A stretch of 64,000 nt of DNA, from positions 310,001-374,000 of the forward strand of contig CALSLL010000002.1 of assembly GCA_943787185.1 (NCBI GenBank). The letters run 5' to 3'. Shown here piece by piece: positions 26,185-35,358 of the stretch. The position numbers and the translations under genes are program-made. This stretch comes from UBA10349 sp003485905 (lineage in GTDB: Bacteria > Pseudomonadota > Gammaproteobacteria > Arenicellales > Arenicellaceae). The notes below the pieces were generated by a model. The model did no database searches. It worked only from the letters and a program-made list of their open reading frames with translations, and had not been told where the DNA came from. Position 1 is the first letter of the stretch. Every line of letters starts with the position of its first letter.

Positions 26185-26892
26185 TTATTTTAGCAGCAGC
26201 TGATTGACCTGAATCAGTCTTTCAGGGGTTCCGATATCAAACCATTGCCCATGATGCATGGATCCCGAAAGTTTATTCTTTTTTATCTCTGCTCTTAACA
26301 AGGGCCCAAGGAGTGAGTACCCTTTATCGAGGGATGCTATGAACGACTTGTTGTATATCCCGATTCCTGTATAGGTTTGTCGCGTGAGTCCATCGCCGGG
26401 TAGGCCTAGACTAAGTTTGCCTGACTCCTCCAGTATAAAATCACCTTCTGGGTGATGCGATGGGTTTGTTGTCATAAGTAAATGCGCTACTTCAGGTTGA
26501 TGAGCCAGTAGCGAACGAAAATCGCAGTCGCACCAAATGTCAGCATTCAGCAATAAGAAATGCTCACTTTGAATTTTATCTAGCGCGTTGCGAACCCCAC
26601 CAAGTGTTTCAAGGGCGCCATTTTCTTCAAATGAATAAATGATATCGAGACCAAACGACTGACCGCCCCCGATAGTATCAATAATTTTCTGACCCAAATG
26701 AGCCACATTTATGATGATCTTTTGAAAACCTTGTGTTGCGAGCCGTTGCAAATGGTGCTCAAGCAAGCTTTTTCCCAAGACTTTTAAAAGAGGCTTTGGG
26801 GTCGTGTTAGATAGTGGGCGCATACGTTCGCCGCGGCCTGCCGCCAAAATAAATATAGTAATATCGGCCGGATTTGCGGGGAATGTAATCAT
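26185..26892 (-). CDS. murU: N-acetylmuramate alpha-1-phosphate uridylyltransferase (MurU-like)
   Basis: Nucleotidyltransferase of 235 residues. FILAAGRGERMRPLSNTTPKPLL carries the NTP-binding signature, LLLNADIW the metal-binding Asp, and WFDIGTPERL ends the domain. The length, LETLGGV and NADIWCD patterns and the position divergent from lptD fit MurU of the anhydro-MurNAc recycling route in Pseudomonas. The kinase gene amgK that usually stands between murU and lptD is not there. A glucose-1-phosphate thymidylyl- or mannose-1-phosphate guanylyltransferase is the alternative. Confidence 0.8.
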   Translation of the reverse strand: MITFPANPADITIFILAAGRGERMRPLSNTTPKPLLKVLGKSLLEHHLQRLATQGFQKIIINVAHLGQKIIDTIGGGQSFGLDIIYSFEENGALETLGGVRNALDKIQSEHFLLLNADIWCDCDFRSLLAHQPEVAHLLMTTNPSHHPEGDFILEESGKLSLGLPGDGLTRQTYTGIGIYNKSFIASLDKGYSLLGPLLRAEIKKNKLSGSMHHGQWFDIGTPERLIQVNQLLLK

Positions 26893-27009
26893 GTAAATAG
26901 CGTATATTGAGCCTGTTATTGAAGTTTGGAAGATATCATCTGTGCTGATTTGCTTAAAGCGGTGGTGAATTTACTTTAAAAATAGTGTTAATGATTGGCG
27001 TGTAGCCGT

Positions 27010-27037
27010 TTCACAGAAAGCGTATACCTCATATAAT
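27010..27037 (+). promoter_or_regulatory. Sigma-70 promoter for lptD
   Basis: TTCACA at 27010-27015 (five of six) and TATAAT at 27032-27037 (six of six) are 16 bases apart in the murU/lptD gap. Transcription would start near 27043, leaving about 100 bases of leader. A sigma-E type site, known for lptD in E. coli, was not recognised. Confidence 0.65.
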
Positions 27038-27146
27038 CGGGTCTATATGTATAGAGCGACATTTGTGAAAAGGATAAACATTTTACCTTTATCGTCGCCT
27101 GTCCTTACGACCGTAAAGTGTTTTGAATACTCTTGAGGAATAACCA

Positions 27147-29513
27147 ATGCCGTTAGCCATGTCTCGAAATACTCGTTGGAAACTAAAAACAAAACCAAAA
27201 GTGGGCGGGTTGCCAAAACTCCTTGCCACAGTATTTGCGTTATTGTTAGGTTCAGCATGGCAGTCTGCCAACGCTGCATGCGACACAAGTGGTGCAAATT
27301 GTAATTGTGAGCCCGACGTTATTCCGTTCCCAAATTCGGATTTGGAGCCTGGCGAAAATGGTCAGCTTCCGATTTCACTTGAAGGCGACGAAGTAGAATC
27401 AATTGGAGACGGTTTCGTGTTATTGCGCGGCAATGCGGAGTTAGTGCAGGGTCGACAGCGTTTGACGGGTGATGAGCTGAGATATAACCGGTCGACAGAT
27501 GAAATTGAAGGGTCTGGAGATGTTGCATGGCGTTCCCCCGCTGGTGATTGGTTGCAAACAGATTCATTGAAAGTACAAGTCCCGACCCAGATAGGGGAAG
27601 CCGGTAAATCAGAGTTTAAAATGGCCGCGCGAAATGGTATCAATGATGACACCGAGTCAGTCGCGGTACAGGCACGAGGTTCTGCGGAACAGGTTTTCCT
27701 AGAGGGTGCTGGCGTAACTCGATTGAGAAAAGTTGTTTATACCACTTGTGCTGAAGGGCAGGACGATGTCATGTTGTCTGCATCTGAGCTGGAGTTGGAT
27801 CAAAATACGGGCCGCGGTGTTGCCAAGAACTTAGGAGTAAGGTTTAAGGGAGTTCCGATTTTTTATTTCCCGGCGCTGAGTTTTCCAATCAACGACAAAC
27901 GCAAGACCGGTGTGCTGTTTCCTGAATTTGGATCCCAGACGGACAATGGATTTGTATTTGGTATTCCTTGGTACTGGAATATTCATGAGCAGATGGACGC
28001 AACGATAACGCCAACTTGGTACACCGAACGGGGCGCACAGCTTAAAGGTGAGGTGCGTTATATGGGCGAAAAAGTTCAAGGCCAATTTAACGGGGAATTT
28101 TTGCCCGGCGACGACGAGTTTAATGGAGAGGATCGATTTTTGGTGAAATTTGATCACCAGCAAAGGTTTGGTGACAATTGGAATTTGAGAGGTGTGTACA
28201 ATGATCTCTCAGATACGGAGTATTACAACGATTTTTACAACGATGTCGATTTTTATTCAGTATTTTTTGTTGATCGGCAGGCATCACTAAACTATCGCGG
28301 TGATTGGTTAAATGTTGGCGTACGGGCATTCCAGTATAAGGCAGTTGATACAGGGTTTACCGAACCTTACGAGCGCTTACCTGAAGTTACGATCTCAACT
28401 AATTTTGACGAAGGCCCACTAGACATTGAATACGGTTTGCGCGGTTCTTTCGTTGAGTTTTCGCATGAGTCATTCCTTAATACTCAGCGATTGGATGCGA
28501 CTCCTTTTCTTGAATTACCGCTCGAAAACACGTGGGGGTTCTTTAAGCCGCGCGTGGAAGTTCGCCATACCCAGTACAATATAGATGGTGATAATTTTCT
28601 GATAAACACCTCTGATGCGTTTGTGAATGCAATGGGGGAGGTGGAAATTCCTGCGGGATTTACTCCATTTTCTGAGTTAAATGATACGAGTCCAAGCCGA
28701 ACAGCGCCGGTATTTTCGTTGGATGCGGGATTGTTTTTTGAACGTAGAGCTCGTTGGTTTGGCCGGGATGCTATTCAAACTTTGGAACCAAGAGCCTTTT
28801 ATGCGTATGCACCTGAAGTAGATCAGTCCGCTTTACCTTTGTTTGATTCTTCTGAGATCACTTACAATAATTTTGGTGAAATTTATAGAGCAAACCGATT
28901 TTACGGCGCTGACCGAGTCGGCGATACCAATCAGGTAACCTTTGCGTTGACTAGCCGAATCGATGACTCTGAAACTGGTGATCGTTTGCTTAAAGCCAGC
29001 CTTGGTACAGTTGTGTTCCTCAAAGACCGTAAGGGCCTAGAGGGGATAGATTCCAGAACCGGGCTTCCATTCGCTAGAGAAGACAATACGGATGGCATTG
29101 CGGATGTGCTGGGTGAGGTTCACACTCAGCTAGGTGATAATATTTCTGCCTATGCTTACGTACAATGGAACACTGACGCGAGCAATGTGCGTCAAGCTCA
29201 ATTCGACTTTAATTATAATGATGGTGGTCGCTTTTTAGGGGTCGGTTATCGATACACAGACAATTCAATAGAACAAATTGATGTTCGGGCGCAATTACCT
29301 ATAACGGAACGTTGGACTGTATTTGGAAATGACCGCTTTTCAATACGTGATGAAGAAAACCTAGAGACAGAAGTTGGGTTTGAATATAACGGCTGTTGCT
29401 GGCGTTTACGGTTGTTTTATCAAAACCGTGTTCGGTCGACTAGTAATGATCGTCAGTCATTTCTTGCTGAGTTTGAATTAACGGGATTAGCGCGTATTCG
29501 CTCTGGACTGTAG
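27147..29513 (+). CDS. lptD: LPS-assembly protein LptD
   Basis: Outer-membrane beta-barrel that inserts lipopolysaccharide, 788 residues. A signal sequence ends near SANAACD, followed by a Cys-rich start (CDTSGANCNC). The OstA-like jellyroll spans about 65-200 and includes SASELELDQNTG. The barrel runs to the C-terminus. The Cys pair near the end (NGCCWRLRLF) is the conserved disulphide partner of N-terminal cysteines. Start: ATG with GAGGAA 6 bases upstream. surA follows 46 bases later. Confidence 0.97.
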   Translation: MPLAMSRNTRWKLKTKPKVGGLPKLLATVFALLLGSAWQSANAACDTSGANCNCEPDVIPFPNSDLEPGENGQLPISLEGDEVESIGDGFVLLRGNAELVQGRQRLTGDELRYNRSTDEIEGSGDVAWRSPAGDWLQTDSLKVQVPTQIGEAGKSEFKMAARNGINDDTESVAVQARGSAEQVFLEGAGVTRLRKVVYTTCAEGQDDVMLSASELELDQNTGRGVAKNLGVRFKGVPIFYFPALSFPINDKRKTGVLFPEFGSQTDNGFVFGIPWYWNIHEQMDATITPTWYTERGAQLKGEVRYMGEKVQGQFNGEFLPGDDEFNGEDRFLVKFDHQQRFGDNWNLRGVYNDLSDTEYYNDFYNDVDFYSVFFVDRQASLNYRGDWLNVGVRAFQYKAVDTGFTEPYERLPEVTISTNFDEGPLDIEYGLRGSFVEFSHESFLNTQRLDATPFLELPLENTWGFFKPRVEVRHTQYNIDGDNFLINTSDAFVNAMGEVEIPAGFTPFSELNDTSPSRTAPVFSLDAGLFFERRARWFGRDAIQTLEPRAFYAYAPEVDQSALPLFDSSEITYNNFGEIYRANRFYGADRVGDTNQVTFALTSRIDDSETGDRLLKASLGTVVFLKDRKGLEGIDSRTGLPFAREDNTDGIADVLGEVHTQLGDNISAYAYVQWNTDASNVRQAQFDFNYNDGGRFLGVGYRYTDNSIEQIDVRAQLPITERWTVFGNDRFSIRDEENLETEVGFEYNGCCWRLRLFYQNRVRSTSNDRQSFLAEFELTGLARIRSGL

Positions 29514-29521
29514 CCTTACAG

Positions 29522-29541
29522 AGGGGTAATTTTAGACCCCT
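29522..29541 (+). terminator. Weak hairpin between lptD and surA
   Basis: AGGGGT and ACCCCT form a six-base stem around an eight-base loop, with TTTATT next. It may lower surA expression relative to lptD or protect the lptD message end. Confidence 0.4.
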
Positions 29542-29559
29542 TTATTCCTGTTAGTTTTT

Positions 29560-30927
29560 ATGATTTATCATTTAATTCGAAGTTCCGGTACTTTTATGAT
29601 TATGCGATCTTCTATATTGTTATTGTCGACAATGACAATAACGGTGGTGTTGGCTTTGTTGCCTAGCTCTGTTTTCGCCCAAGATGTACAGGAAGAGCTA
29701 CGTGAAATTGACCGCGTGGTCGCGGTAGTAAATGATGATGTTATAACAAAAGGTGAATTCGACTCTCGTATTGGCGCGTTGAGGGTTGAGCTTGAGACAG
29801 CTCGAAATGGCGATGAAAGTTTGCCGATGCCACCTGAAGAGTTACTTCGCGAACAACTTATGGAGCGTCTGGTTATTGAATCGCTCCAGCTGCAGCTAGG
29901 TGAGCGAATGGGTCTTGAGATTACGGATGAACAGGTCTGGGCAGCGGCAGGGCAGATAGCCGAATCGAATAATGTCACCGTGGAGCAATTGGAGGCAGAT
30001 TTACGCAGTGGGGGCATGTCGATTAATTCGTTCATAGCTGACCTGCGCAGACAAATGACGATTAGACAAGTGGTTGAGGCTCGTGTAACGAGTCGGGTTC
30101 GAGTATCACCAGATGAGGTCGATGAATTGTTGACTCAACTCGGCGGCCGCGATCTTGAAGGAGAGTATCTGCTGCGACATATTCTGATTTCATTTCCTGA
30201 GGAAGCAACAAACGATCAACTGAGTTCGATTGATCGGCTGGCTGAAGATGTTGTTCGACAGATTCGTTCAGGCTTGTCATTTGCGGAGGCGGCCGTTACT
30301 TATTCAAATGCCCCTGATGCTTTGGAAGGTGGGAGTTTAGGTTGGCGTAAGCTCGGTCAGCTTCCATCTTTATTTGTAGAGGCTTTAAGTGGAATGATGC
30401 CAGGACAGGTTACCGATGTGTTGCGAAGCCAGAATGGCTTGCACATATTAACTTTGGAGGAAAAGAGGGGGATTACGACTGAGACGATTACTAAATCTCG
30501 TGCACGTCATATATTGATTTCGGCGGAAAACCCAATTGCCCGTGAACAGGCAAAGCTGCAACTAGAGTCTGTTAAGTCGCGAGTTAATGGAGGTGAAGAC
30601 TTTGCACAGATCGCCGAGGCTATGTCGGATGACGCTGTTTCTGCGACGCAGGGGGGAGAACTGGGTTGGTTGTCACCGGGTGAGACGGTGGCGCCGTTTG
30701 AGAGAGCCATGAACGCTTTGCAGATAAATGAATTGTCTGATCCTGTAGATTCTCAGTTCGGAGTGCATTTAATTCAGGTTTTGGAACGAAAAGATGAAGA
30801 GGTGGGCGATTTGCTAGTTCGCAGGCAGGCAGCAGAACAACTTAGGAACAGGAAGTCTGATGCTGACTATGCAGAGTGGGTCAGAGAAATTCGTGATGAA
30901 GCCTATGTGGAAGTATATGAGCCCTAA
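29560..30927 (+). CDS. surA: Periplasmic chaperone and peptidyl-prolyl isomerase SurA
   Basis: Folds outer-membrane proteins, including LptD. After a signal peptide ending in SSVFA there is an N-terminal chaperone domain (about 45-185, DRVVAVVNDDVITKGEFD). Two parvulin domains follow, near 190-290 (LRHILISF ... GGSLGWRKLGQLP) and 300-400 (RARHILISAE ... GGELGWLSPGE). The C-terminal helix comes last. The signal peptide would be neater from the ATG at 29602 (MRSSIL), so the start is uncertain. pdxA, which often follows, is absent. Confidence 0.96.
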   Translation: MIYHLIRSSGTFMIMRSSILLLSTMTITVVLALLPSSVFAQDVQEELREIDRVVAVVNDDVITKGEFDSRIGALRVELETARNGDESLPMPPEELLREQLMERLVIESLQLQLGERMGLEITDEQVWAAAGQIAESNNVTVEQLEADLRSGGMSINSFIADLRRQMTIRQVVEARVTSRVRVSPDEVDELLTQLGGRDLEGEYLLRHILISFPEEATNDQLSSIDRLAEDVVRQIRSGLSFAEAAVTYSNAPDALEGGSLGWRKLGQLPSLFVEALSGMMPGQVTDVLRSQNGLHILTLEEKRGITTETITKSRARHILISAENPIAREQAKLQLESVKSRVNGGEDFAQIAEAMSDDAVSATQGGELGWLSPGETVAPFERAMNALQINELSDPVDSQFGVHLIQVLERKDEEVGDLLVRRQAAEQLRNRKSDADYAEWVREIRDEAYVEVYEP

Positions 30928-31016
30928 TAAAGGGGGGCAAAATGCTGGGTTATCGATATGTTTCGATCACATGGGTGTTTAAGGGAATGTAGCTTAAAGT
31001 AAAAATATCTGCTTAT

Positions 31017-31057
31017 AAAAAAGCCCGCAATACTTTTCAGTTTGCGGGCTTTTTTTG
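31017..31057. terminator. Bidirectional rho-independent terminator, surA/dksA
   Basis: AAGCCCGCAA and TTTGCGGGCTT pair over nine to ten bases around a ten-base loop, flanked by A-rich sequence on the left and seven T on the right. It ends surA on plus and dksA on minus. Confidence 0.88.
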
Positions 31058-31075
31058 TGCAATGCTGAGTAAAAA

Positions 31076-31504
31076 CTAGCCCATTTGACGCTCTTTTATT
31101 TCGTTAAGCGTTTTACAGTCAACGCATTGTTCTGCTGTCGGGCGAGCTTCTAGCCGTCTTATTCCAATTTCTACGCCGCAACTCTCACACCATCCGTAAT
31201 CATTGTCATCGATTCTGACAATAGTTTCGTCGATTTTTTTAAGTAACTTACGCTCTCGGTCGCGATTACGAAGTTCCAGAGACATGTCGGTCTCCTGGCT
31301 CGCACGGTCGTTTGGGTCAGGATGGTTTATGTTCTCATCTTGTATGGTATGCAAAGTTCGTGAAATATCATCAACCAGTGTTTTGCGCCATGCCCCTAGA
31401 ATAGCGCGAAAGTGATCACACTGCTTTTCATTCATGTACTCTTCGGATTTTTTGGCGTTATACGGTGTAATGCCGTGAATCATTTTGTCTTCTGCTATCG
31501 CCAT
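31076..31504 (-). CDS. dksA: RNA polymerase-binding transcription factor DksA
   Basis: Acts with ppGpp in the RNA polymerase secondary channel. The coiled-coil tip is DPNDRASQE, with the key Asp and Ala retained. The zinc finger has four cysteines in YGWCESCGVEIGIRRLEARPTAEQCVDC. The C-terminus is the standard LNEIKERQ helix. At 142 residues it is close to E. coli DksA. AAGGGGA stands about 9 bases before the ATG. A shorter DksA/TraR paralogue is at 42886-43233. Confidence 0.95.
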   Translation of the reverse strand: MAIAEDKMIHGITPYNAKKSEEYMNEKQCDHFRAILGAWRKTLVDDISRTLHTIQDENINHPDPNDRASQETDMSLELRNRDRERKLLKKIDETIVRIDDNDYGWCESCGVEIGIRRLEARPTAEQCVDCKTLNEIKERQMG

Positions 31505-31982
31505 TTTAATTTGTCCCCTTCAATCGTTTGGGTGTAGTTTGGTGTTCGTATTGCTAGCATCGAGGTTAGCGGTTTTGCTGTTATTGTCTCTGCTGAGCGG
31601 ATGCTAAATGTTTGAAATATTAAACAAAAAATAGTGCGCTTCGGTAAATCGACGTTCAAATTCGATGCGCTGAAAAAATTCAGGCGGACGGTATACTACA
31701 ATCAATGTTTAGGCGCAAACTAAATGACAAATTATTTACAGCTCAATGCTCCGATGAGCGTGGTATTTGTGGTAAATAATGGTTCAAGATTTAGATAGCA
31801 GCTTAGGTTTTTATTATATGTACCTTATATATGGAACAATGTAATTATATAAAATCAGTTGGAAATAAACGTTAAAGGTGAATAAATTTCGTATTTTACT
31901 CAATGCCAGAAACCATGACGAATATTATGCCGACAACGTGTTTATTTGAAGTTAAATATCGATCCGAGCTGGTGCACCTTAT
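31505..31982. other. Long AT-rich intergenic region
   Basis: Between divergent dksA and the small 31983 ORF lie 478 bases with no frame I can support. A lone TATACT at 31692-31697 has no matching -35. No tRNA, repeat or clear terminator is visible. It is long for this dense window and could carry regulatory RNA or leader sequence, but nothing specific shows it. Confidence 0.4.
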
Positions 31983-32234
31983 ATGAAAGTTATTCATTAC
32001 CTTATAGCTATATTTATTATTATTGCCGGTATCGTGATTTTCACCGGATTGTTCAACGATTCACATCAACAGTCTGAGATCGATATCGCTATGCTGTCTG
32101 TTAAAACTTCAGCAATTAACGCTGTAAATGCGGTAACGGAAGGGGCGGCTGATGCGGTGAACGCCGCTGATGAAATGGGCAGTATGGCTGAAATAAAATC
32201 AGAGGGCATGGCGGAAGAATTGAGTGAGGACTAA
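31983..32234 (+). CDS. Small hypothetical membrane-anchored protein
   Basis: An 83-residue frame with one N-terminal hydrophobic helix (about 4-25, IAIFIIIAGIVIF). An acidic, Ala-rich soluble part follows, with imperfect repeats (INAVNAVTEGAADAVNAADEM). No family is recognised. The Shine-Dalgarno is weak and it stands alone between dksA and a minus-strand nuclease gene. The clean helix-plus-acidic-tail layout favours a real gene, but it is not certain. Confidence 0.45.
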   Translation: MKVIHYLIAIFIIIAGIVIFTGLFNDSHQQSEIDIAMLSVKTSAINAVNAVTEGAADAVNAADEMGSMAEIKSEGMAEELSED

Positions 32235-32360
32235 CTGTTACACATTCGTCCATAAGAGGCTCAATAATTATCGACAGAAGATCGCATAATTGGTCGCTAA
32301 GCTCGTTTTTATTGGGCGGGGGGTAGGCTAGGACTAAAGGGCATTTTATTTCTCTAATAG

Positions 32361-33719
32361 TTAAAGGTTTATTTTCTGACCCGGTTTAGTTAAGTAAACG
32401 TCTTTTGTAGTTTGGTAAAAATAGCTCTGCAGCTTTTTCCCAGATGCCGGCTCGCCGTGCACAAGGTAAACCGGCGGTTTGTTTTTGATTGTTTTGTACC
32501 ACCGTAGCAGGTCTTGTTGGTCGCCATGGGCCGACCATCCTCCTAAAGTATGTACTTTGGCTGATACATTTATATCTTCCCCATGAATTTTTATTGACCG
32601 GTCACCTTCAATAATTTTCCTCCCTAACGATGCGCGTGCTTGGTAACCGGTAAACACGATTTGGTTGTTCTGCGCAGGCAAGCGTTGTTTAAGGTGATGC
32701 AATATTCGCCCGCCATTACACATTCCACTGCCAGCGATAATGATTGCTCGTGACGTTAGTTTATTGATGACTCTTGATTCTCCCGCTGTGCGGGTTAAAT
32801 GTAGGTTTGGGAGCTTAGGCATTTCATTAAATTTTGGTACCAAGCGAGTAGTATCATCATCGTACAGGTGCTCGTAATCCCAATATATTTCACTAGCATG
32901 AATAGCCATTGGACTATCAAGAAATATACGCCAGTTTTCCAATCCCCATTGCTGATAATTTGAACCAAGGTGGTAGAGAATTTCCTGGCTTCTTCCAACC
33001 GCGAAAGCTGGCATTACAATATTCCCACCTGCTTGATCGGCGGAAGATATGATTTCACCAAATTCAAGTACAGTTTGGTCGCGATTGCGGTGAGTCCGAC
33101 CTCCATAAGTACTTTCCATTAACACTATGTCAGCTTGGTCGGGTGCCGAGGGGTCGTTGATTACAGGTGTGTCGTATTGCCCAAGATCGCCGCTAAATAG
33201 TAAGCGTTTATGCGGCTTACTGCCTAAAAAGGTTACCGAAATAGATGCGGAGCCCATGATGTGACCTGCGTCGTAAAAACAGACTTCAATATTTGGGGTA
33301 GGGTTAAATATTTCACGGTAACGGTGACCTACCAATTGGCTTATCGTCTGCTTTGAATCTTTAATCGAGTACATTGGTTCAGTCTGCTCTCGGCGTGAAA
33401 TTGAACTTTGTAGGTGGGCTGCATCCTGAAGCAACACATTACAAAGGTGTGCCGAAGCATTGTGGGTGTGGATGGGGCCTTGGTAGCCACGTTTTACCAG
33501 CAAAGGTAGGCGCCCGCTATGGTCTATGTGAGCGTGGCTTAAAATAACCGCGTCAATCTCCTTTACATCGAATGGAAAGGGCTCGGCATTTCGCGCGACG
33601 TCTGAGCGGCGTCCCTGAATCATCCCGCAGTCGAGCAGGATAGTATGGTTGCTGGATCGGATGATATGACAGCTGCCAGTGATCTCACCTGCGGCGCCGA
33701 AAAATTCTATTTCTACCAT
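32361..33719 (-). CDS. Beta-CASP metallo-beta-lactamase fold ribonuclease
   Basis: A 452-residue protein. The N-terminal MBL fold has GEITGSCH and the zinc motif H62-A-H64-I-D66-H67. The beta-CASP insert and RNA-specificity part include GSGMCNGGRI, TGYQARASLGRKI and SAHGDQQDLL near the C-terminus. This plan matches bacterial homologues of the CPSF-73/YSH1 RNA processing nucleases. It is a cytosolic Zn enzyme acting on RNA by family; the actual target is unknown. It is a single gene, opposite to its neighbours. Confidence 0.9.
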   Translation of the reverse strand: MVEIEFFGAAGEITGSCHIIRSSNHTILLDCGMIQGRRSDVARNAEPFPFDVKEIDAVILSHAHIDHSGRLPLLVKRGYQGPIHTHNASAHLCNVLLQDAAHLQSSISRREQTEPMYSIKDSKQTISQLVGHRYREIFNPTPNIEVCFYDAGHIMGSASISVTFLGSKPHKRLLFSGDLGQYDTPVINDPSAPDQADIVLMESTYGGRTHRNRDQTVLEFGEIISSADQAGGNIVMPAFAVGRSQEILYHLGSNYQQWGLENWRIFLDSPMAIHASEIYWDYEHLYDDDTTRLVPKFNEMPKLPNLHLTRTAGESRVINKLTSRAIIIAGSGMCNGGRILHHLKQRLPAQNNQIVFTGYQARASLGRKIIEGDRSIKIHGEDINVSAKVHTLGGWSAHGDQQDLLRWYKTIKNKPPVYLVHGEPASGKKLQSYFYQTTKDVYLTKPGQKINL

Positions 33720-34058
33720 GTGTACTCTGTTTTGCTAATAGTGTTAGGTAAGTAGGTAACGACTGCATAAACCCGTGCTAATAAGATTTAAGTATGCCGC
33801 TACACGTTAAGTTGCCAAATTGAGAATATTAGTAATGGCGAGCATTAAATAAATCTTAGTTGATACGGGCCGTGGTCGAAGTGACAGCACTATTGATCTG
33901 GGTTTCATTTAGTTATAGCGATAAAATAAAGTATAAGTTATTTGGCAATGTGTTAATTGCCACTAACTATATTCTAGAGCGTTGACGTCACAATACTGTC
34001 ATATAAGTAAACTAGGATACGAACCTGATCTGTCCATTTTAATTTACTTGGAGCAAAC
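33720..34058 (+). other. pstS upstream region
   Basis: Between the beta-CASP gene and pstS lie 339 bases of AT-rich sequence. It holds the Pho-box-like repeats described separately and a Shine-Dalgarno TTGGAG before the GTG of pstS. No other feature is visible. Confidence 0.5.
33985..34018 (+). promoter_or_regulatory. Pho-box-like repeats and -10 before pstS
   Basis: ACGTCAC at 33985-33991 and CTGTCAT at 33996-34002 are 11 bases apart, the spacing of PhoB half-sites. The second is a perfect match to CTGTCAT, the first matches five of seven. TAGGAT at 34013-34018 could be the -10. It sits 57 bases before pstS in the expected place for PhoB-driven transcription under phosphate limitation. Confidence 0.6.
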
Positions 34059-35162
34059 GTGAAAAAAGAAATATGTATAGCGGCTTTTGCCGCATCTGTT
34101 ATGGCTGCCTCTAGTGTCGCGAGCGCGCGCGATTATATTTCTATTGTCGGTTCTTCTACGGTGTATCCTTTTTCTACTGTGGTGGCGGAACGATTCGGCA
34201 AGACTACTGACTTTGATTCACCCAAAGTAGAGTCAACTGGGTCTGGTGGCGGACTTAAGTTGTTTTGCTCAGGCGTTGGTGAGTCGACCCCGGATATCAC
34301 AAATTCTTCTCGGGCGATCAAGTCGAGTGAGGTAGAACTGTGCACTAGCAACGGTGTAACGGAAATCACCGAGGTTCTTGTCGGCTATGATGGAATCGTG
34401 ATGGCGAACGCTAACGAATCTGCCGAATTTTCTTTAAGTCGAAAAGATGTGTTTTTAGCTCTCGCGAAACAAGTTCCTAATGCAGAGGGCAAATTAGTCG
34501 ATAATCCCTATACGACTTGGAACGAAGTTAATTCGAGTTTGCCTGCAATTTCAATTGAAGTGTTGGGACCCCCTCCTACATCGGGCACACGGGATGCTTT
34601 CTCTGAGCTGGCAATGGAAGAGGGCGCGGCAATGGTCGAATCACTCGCGAAACTTAAATCAGCTGCAGCCGGCGCAGAAACTGCTAGTGTACTTATGGAC
34701 TTGGGTATCTCGGCAAGCGTGGCGACAGCTTACGAAGAAAAGAATGGCGAAGCACCCGTTGGATCAGACATCTTTACCCAAGTTGCTCATGCTATACGTG
34801 AAGATGGTGCTTTTATTGAAGCCGGCGAGAATGATAATTTGATCGTTCAGAAACTGGTGGCAAACCCTTCTGCCTTAGGCATATTTGGGTTTAGTTTTCT
34901 TGAGGAAAATGCTGATAAAGTGAAAGGGGCTTTGATTGATGGAACCGCACCTACATTTGAGGCAATTGCATCAAGCGAATATCCTGTGAGTCGACCTTTG
35001 TACTTCTATGTTAAAGAGGCGCATGTTGGTACCATTCCAGGAATGCAGGAGTATGTTGATACTTTCCTAAGTAAGGGAGCATCCGGTGAAGAGGGCTATT
35101 TGATTGATCGTGGGCTCATTCCGGTTCCAGCTAGTGAGACACGCGTTCAACTAATCAAGTAG
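34059..35162 (+). CDS. pstS: Phosphate ABC transporter substrate-binding protein PstS
   Basis: Periplasmic phosphate-binding protein, 367 residues. The signal peptide ends near SSVASA. The phosphate-site motifs are IVGSSTVYPF, ESTGSGGGLKLFCSG, NSSRAIK and PPTSGTRDAF. The GTG start is preceded by TTGGAG. It is first in pstS-pstC-pstA-pstB-phoU. A stem-loop pair follows at 35192-35262, which could limit readthrough so that PstS is made in excess. Confidence 0.96.
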   Translation: MKKEICIAAFAASVMAASSVASARDYISIVGSSTVYPFSTVVAERFGKTTDFDSPKVESTGSGGGLKLFCSGVGESTPDITNSSRAIKSSEVELCTSNGVTEITEVLVGYDGIVMANANESAEFSLSRKDVFLALAKQVPNAEGKLVDNPYTTWNEVNSSLPAISIEVLGPPPTSGTRDAFSELAMEEGAAMVESLAKLKSAAAGAETASVLMDLGISASVATAYEEKNGEAPVGSDIFTQVAHAIREDGAFIEAGENDNLIVQKLVANPSALGIFGFSFLEENADKVKGALIDGTAPTFEAIASSEYPVSRPLYFYVKEAHVGTIPGMQEYVDTFLSKGASGEEGYLIDRGLIPVPASETRVQLIK

Positions 35163-35191
35163 CTGAACTGAAGTTTTACGATAAAATAGAT

Positions 35192-35262
35192 ATCCTCGGG
35201 TAGTTTTGAATTCTCGGGGATGATTTAGCAAGCGTCTCGCTAGAAATAGTCAGGCGCTTTTT
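35192..35262 (+). terminator. Tandem hairpins between pstS and pstC
   Basis: Hairpin 1 pairs ATCCTCGGG (35192-35200) with CTCGGGGAT (35213-35221) over nine bases including G-T pairs. Hairpin 2 pairs AGCGTCT (35231-35237) with AGGCGCT (35252-35258) and ends in five T. The second has terminator form inside the operon, so it is likely a partial attenuator. Confidence 0.65.
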
Positions 35263-35358
35263 CAGCGAATTACGCATTAGTACAGTATTTACTAATATTG
35301 AATTATTCAGGGGCTAGGCAAATCACTACAATATTAAAAATACAGGGCAATACTTAGG

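Noticed and set aside
27043..27297. Minus-strand frames over the lptD leader
   Set aside because: They are antisense to the lptD promoter and signal peptide and have no ribosome binding site.
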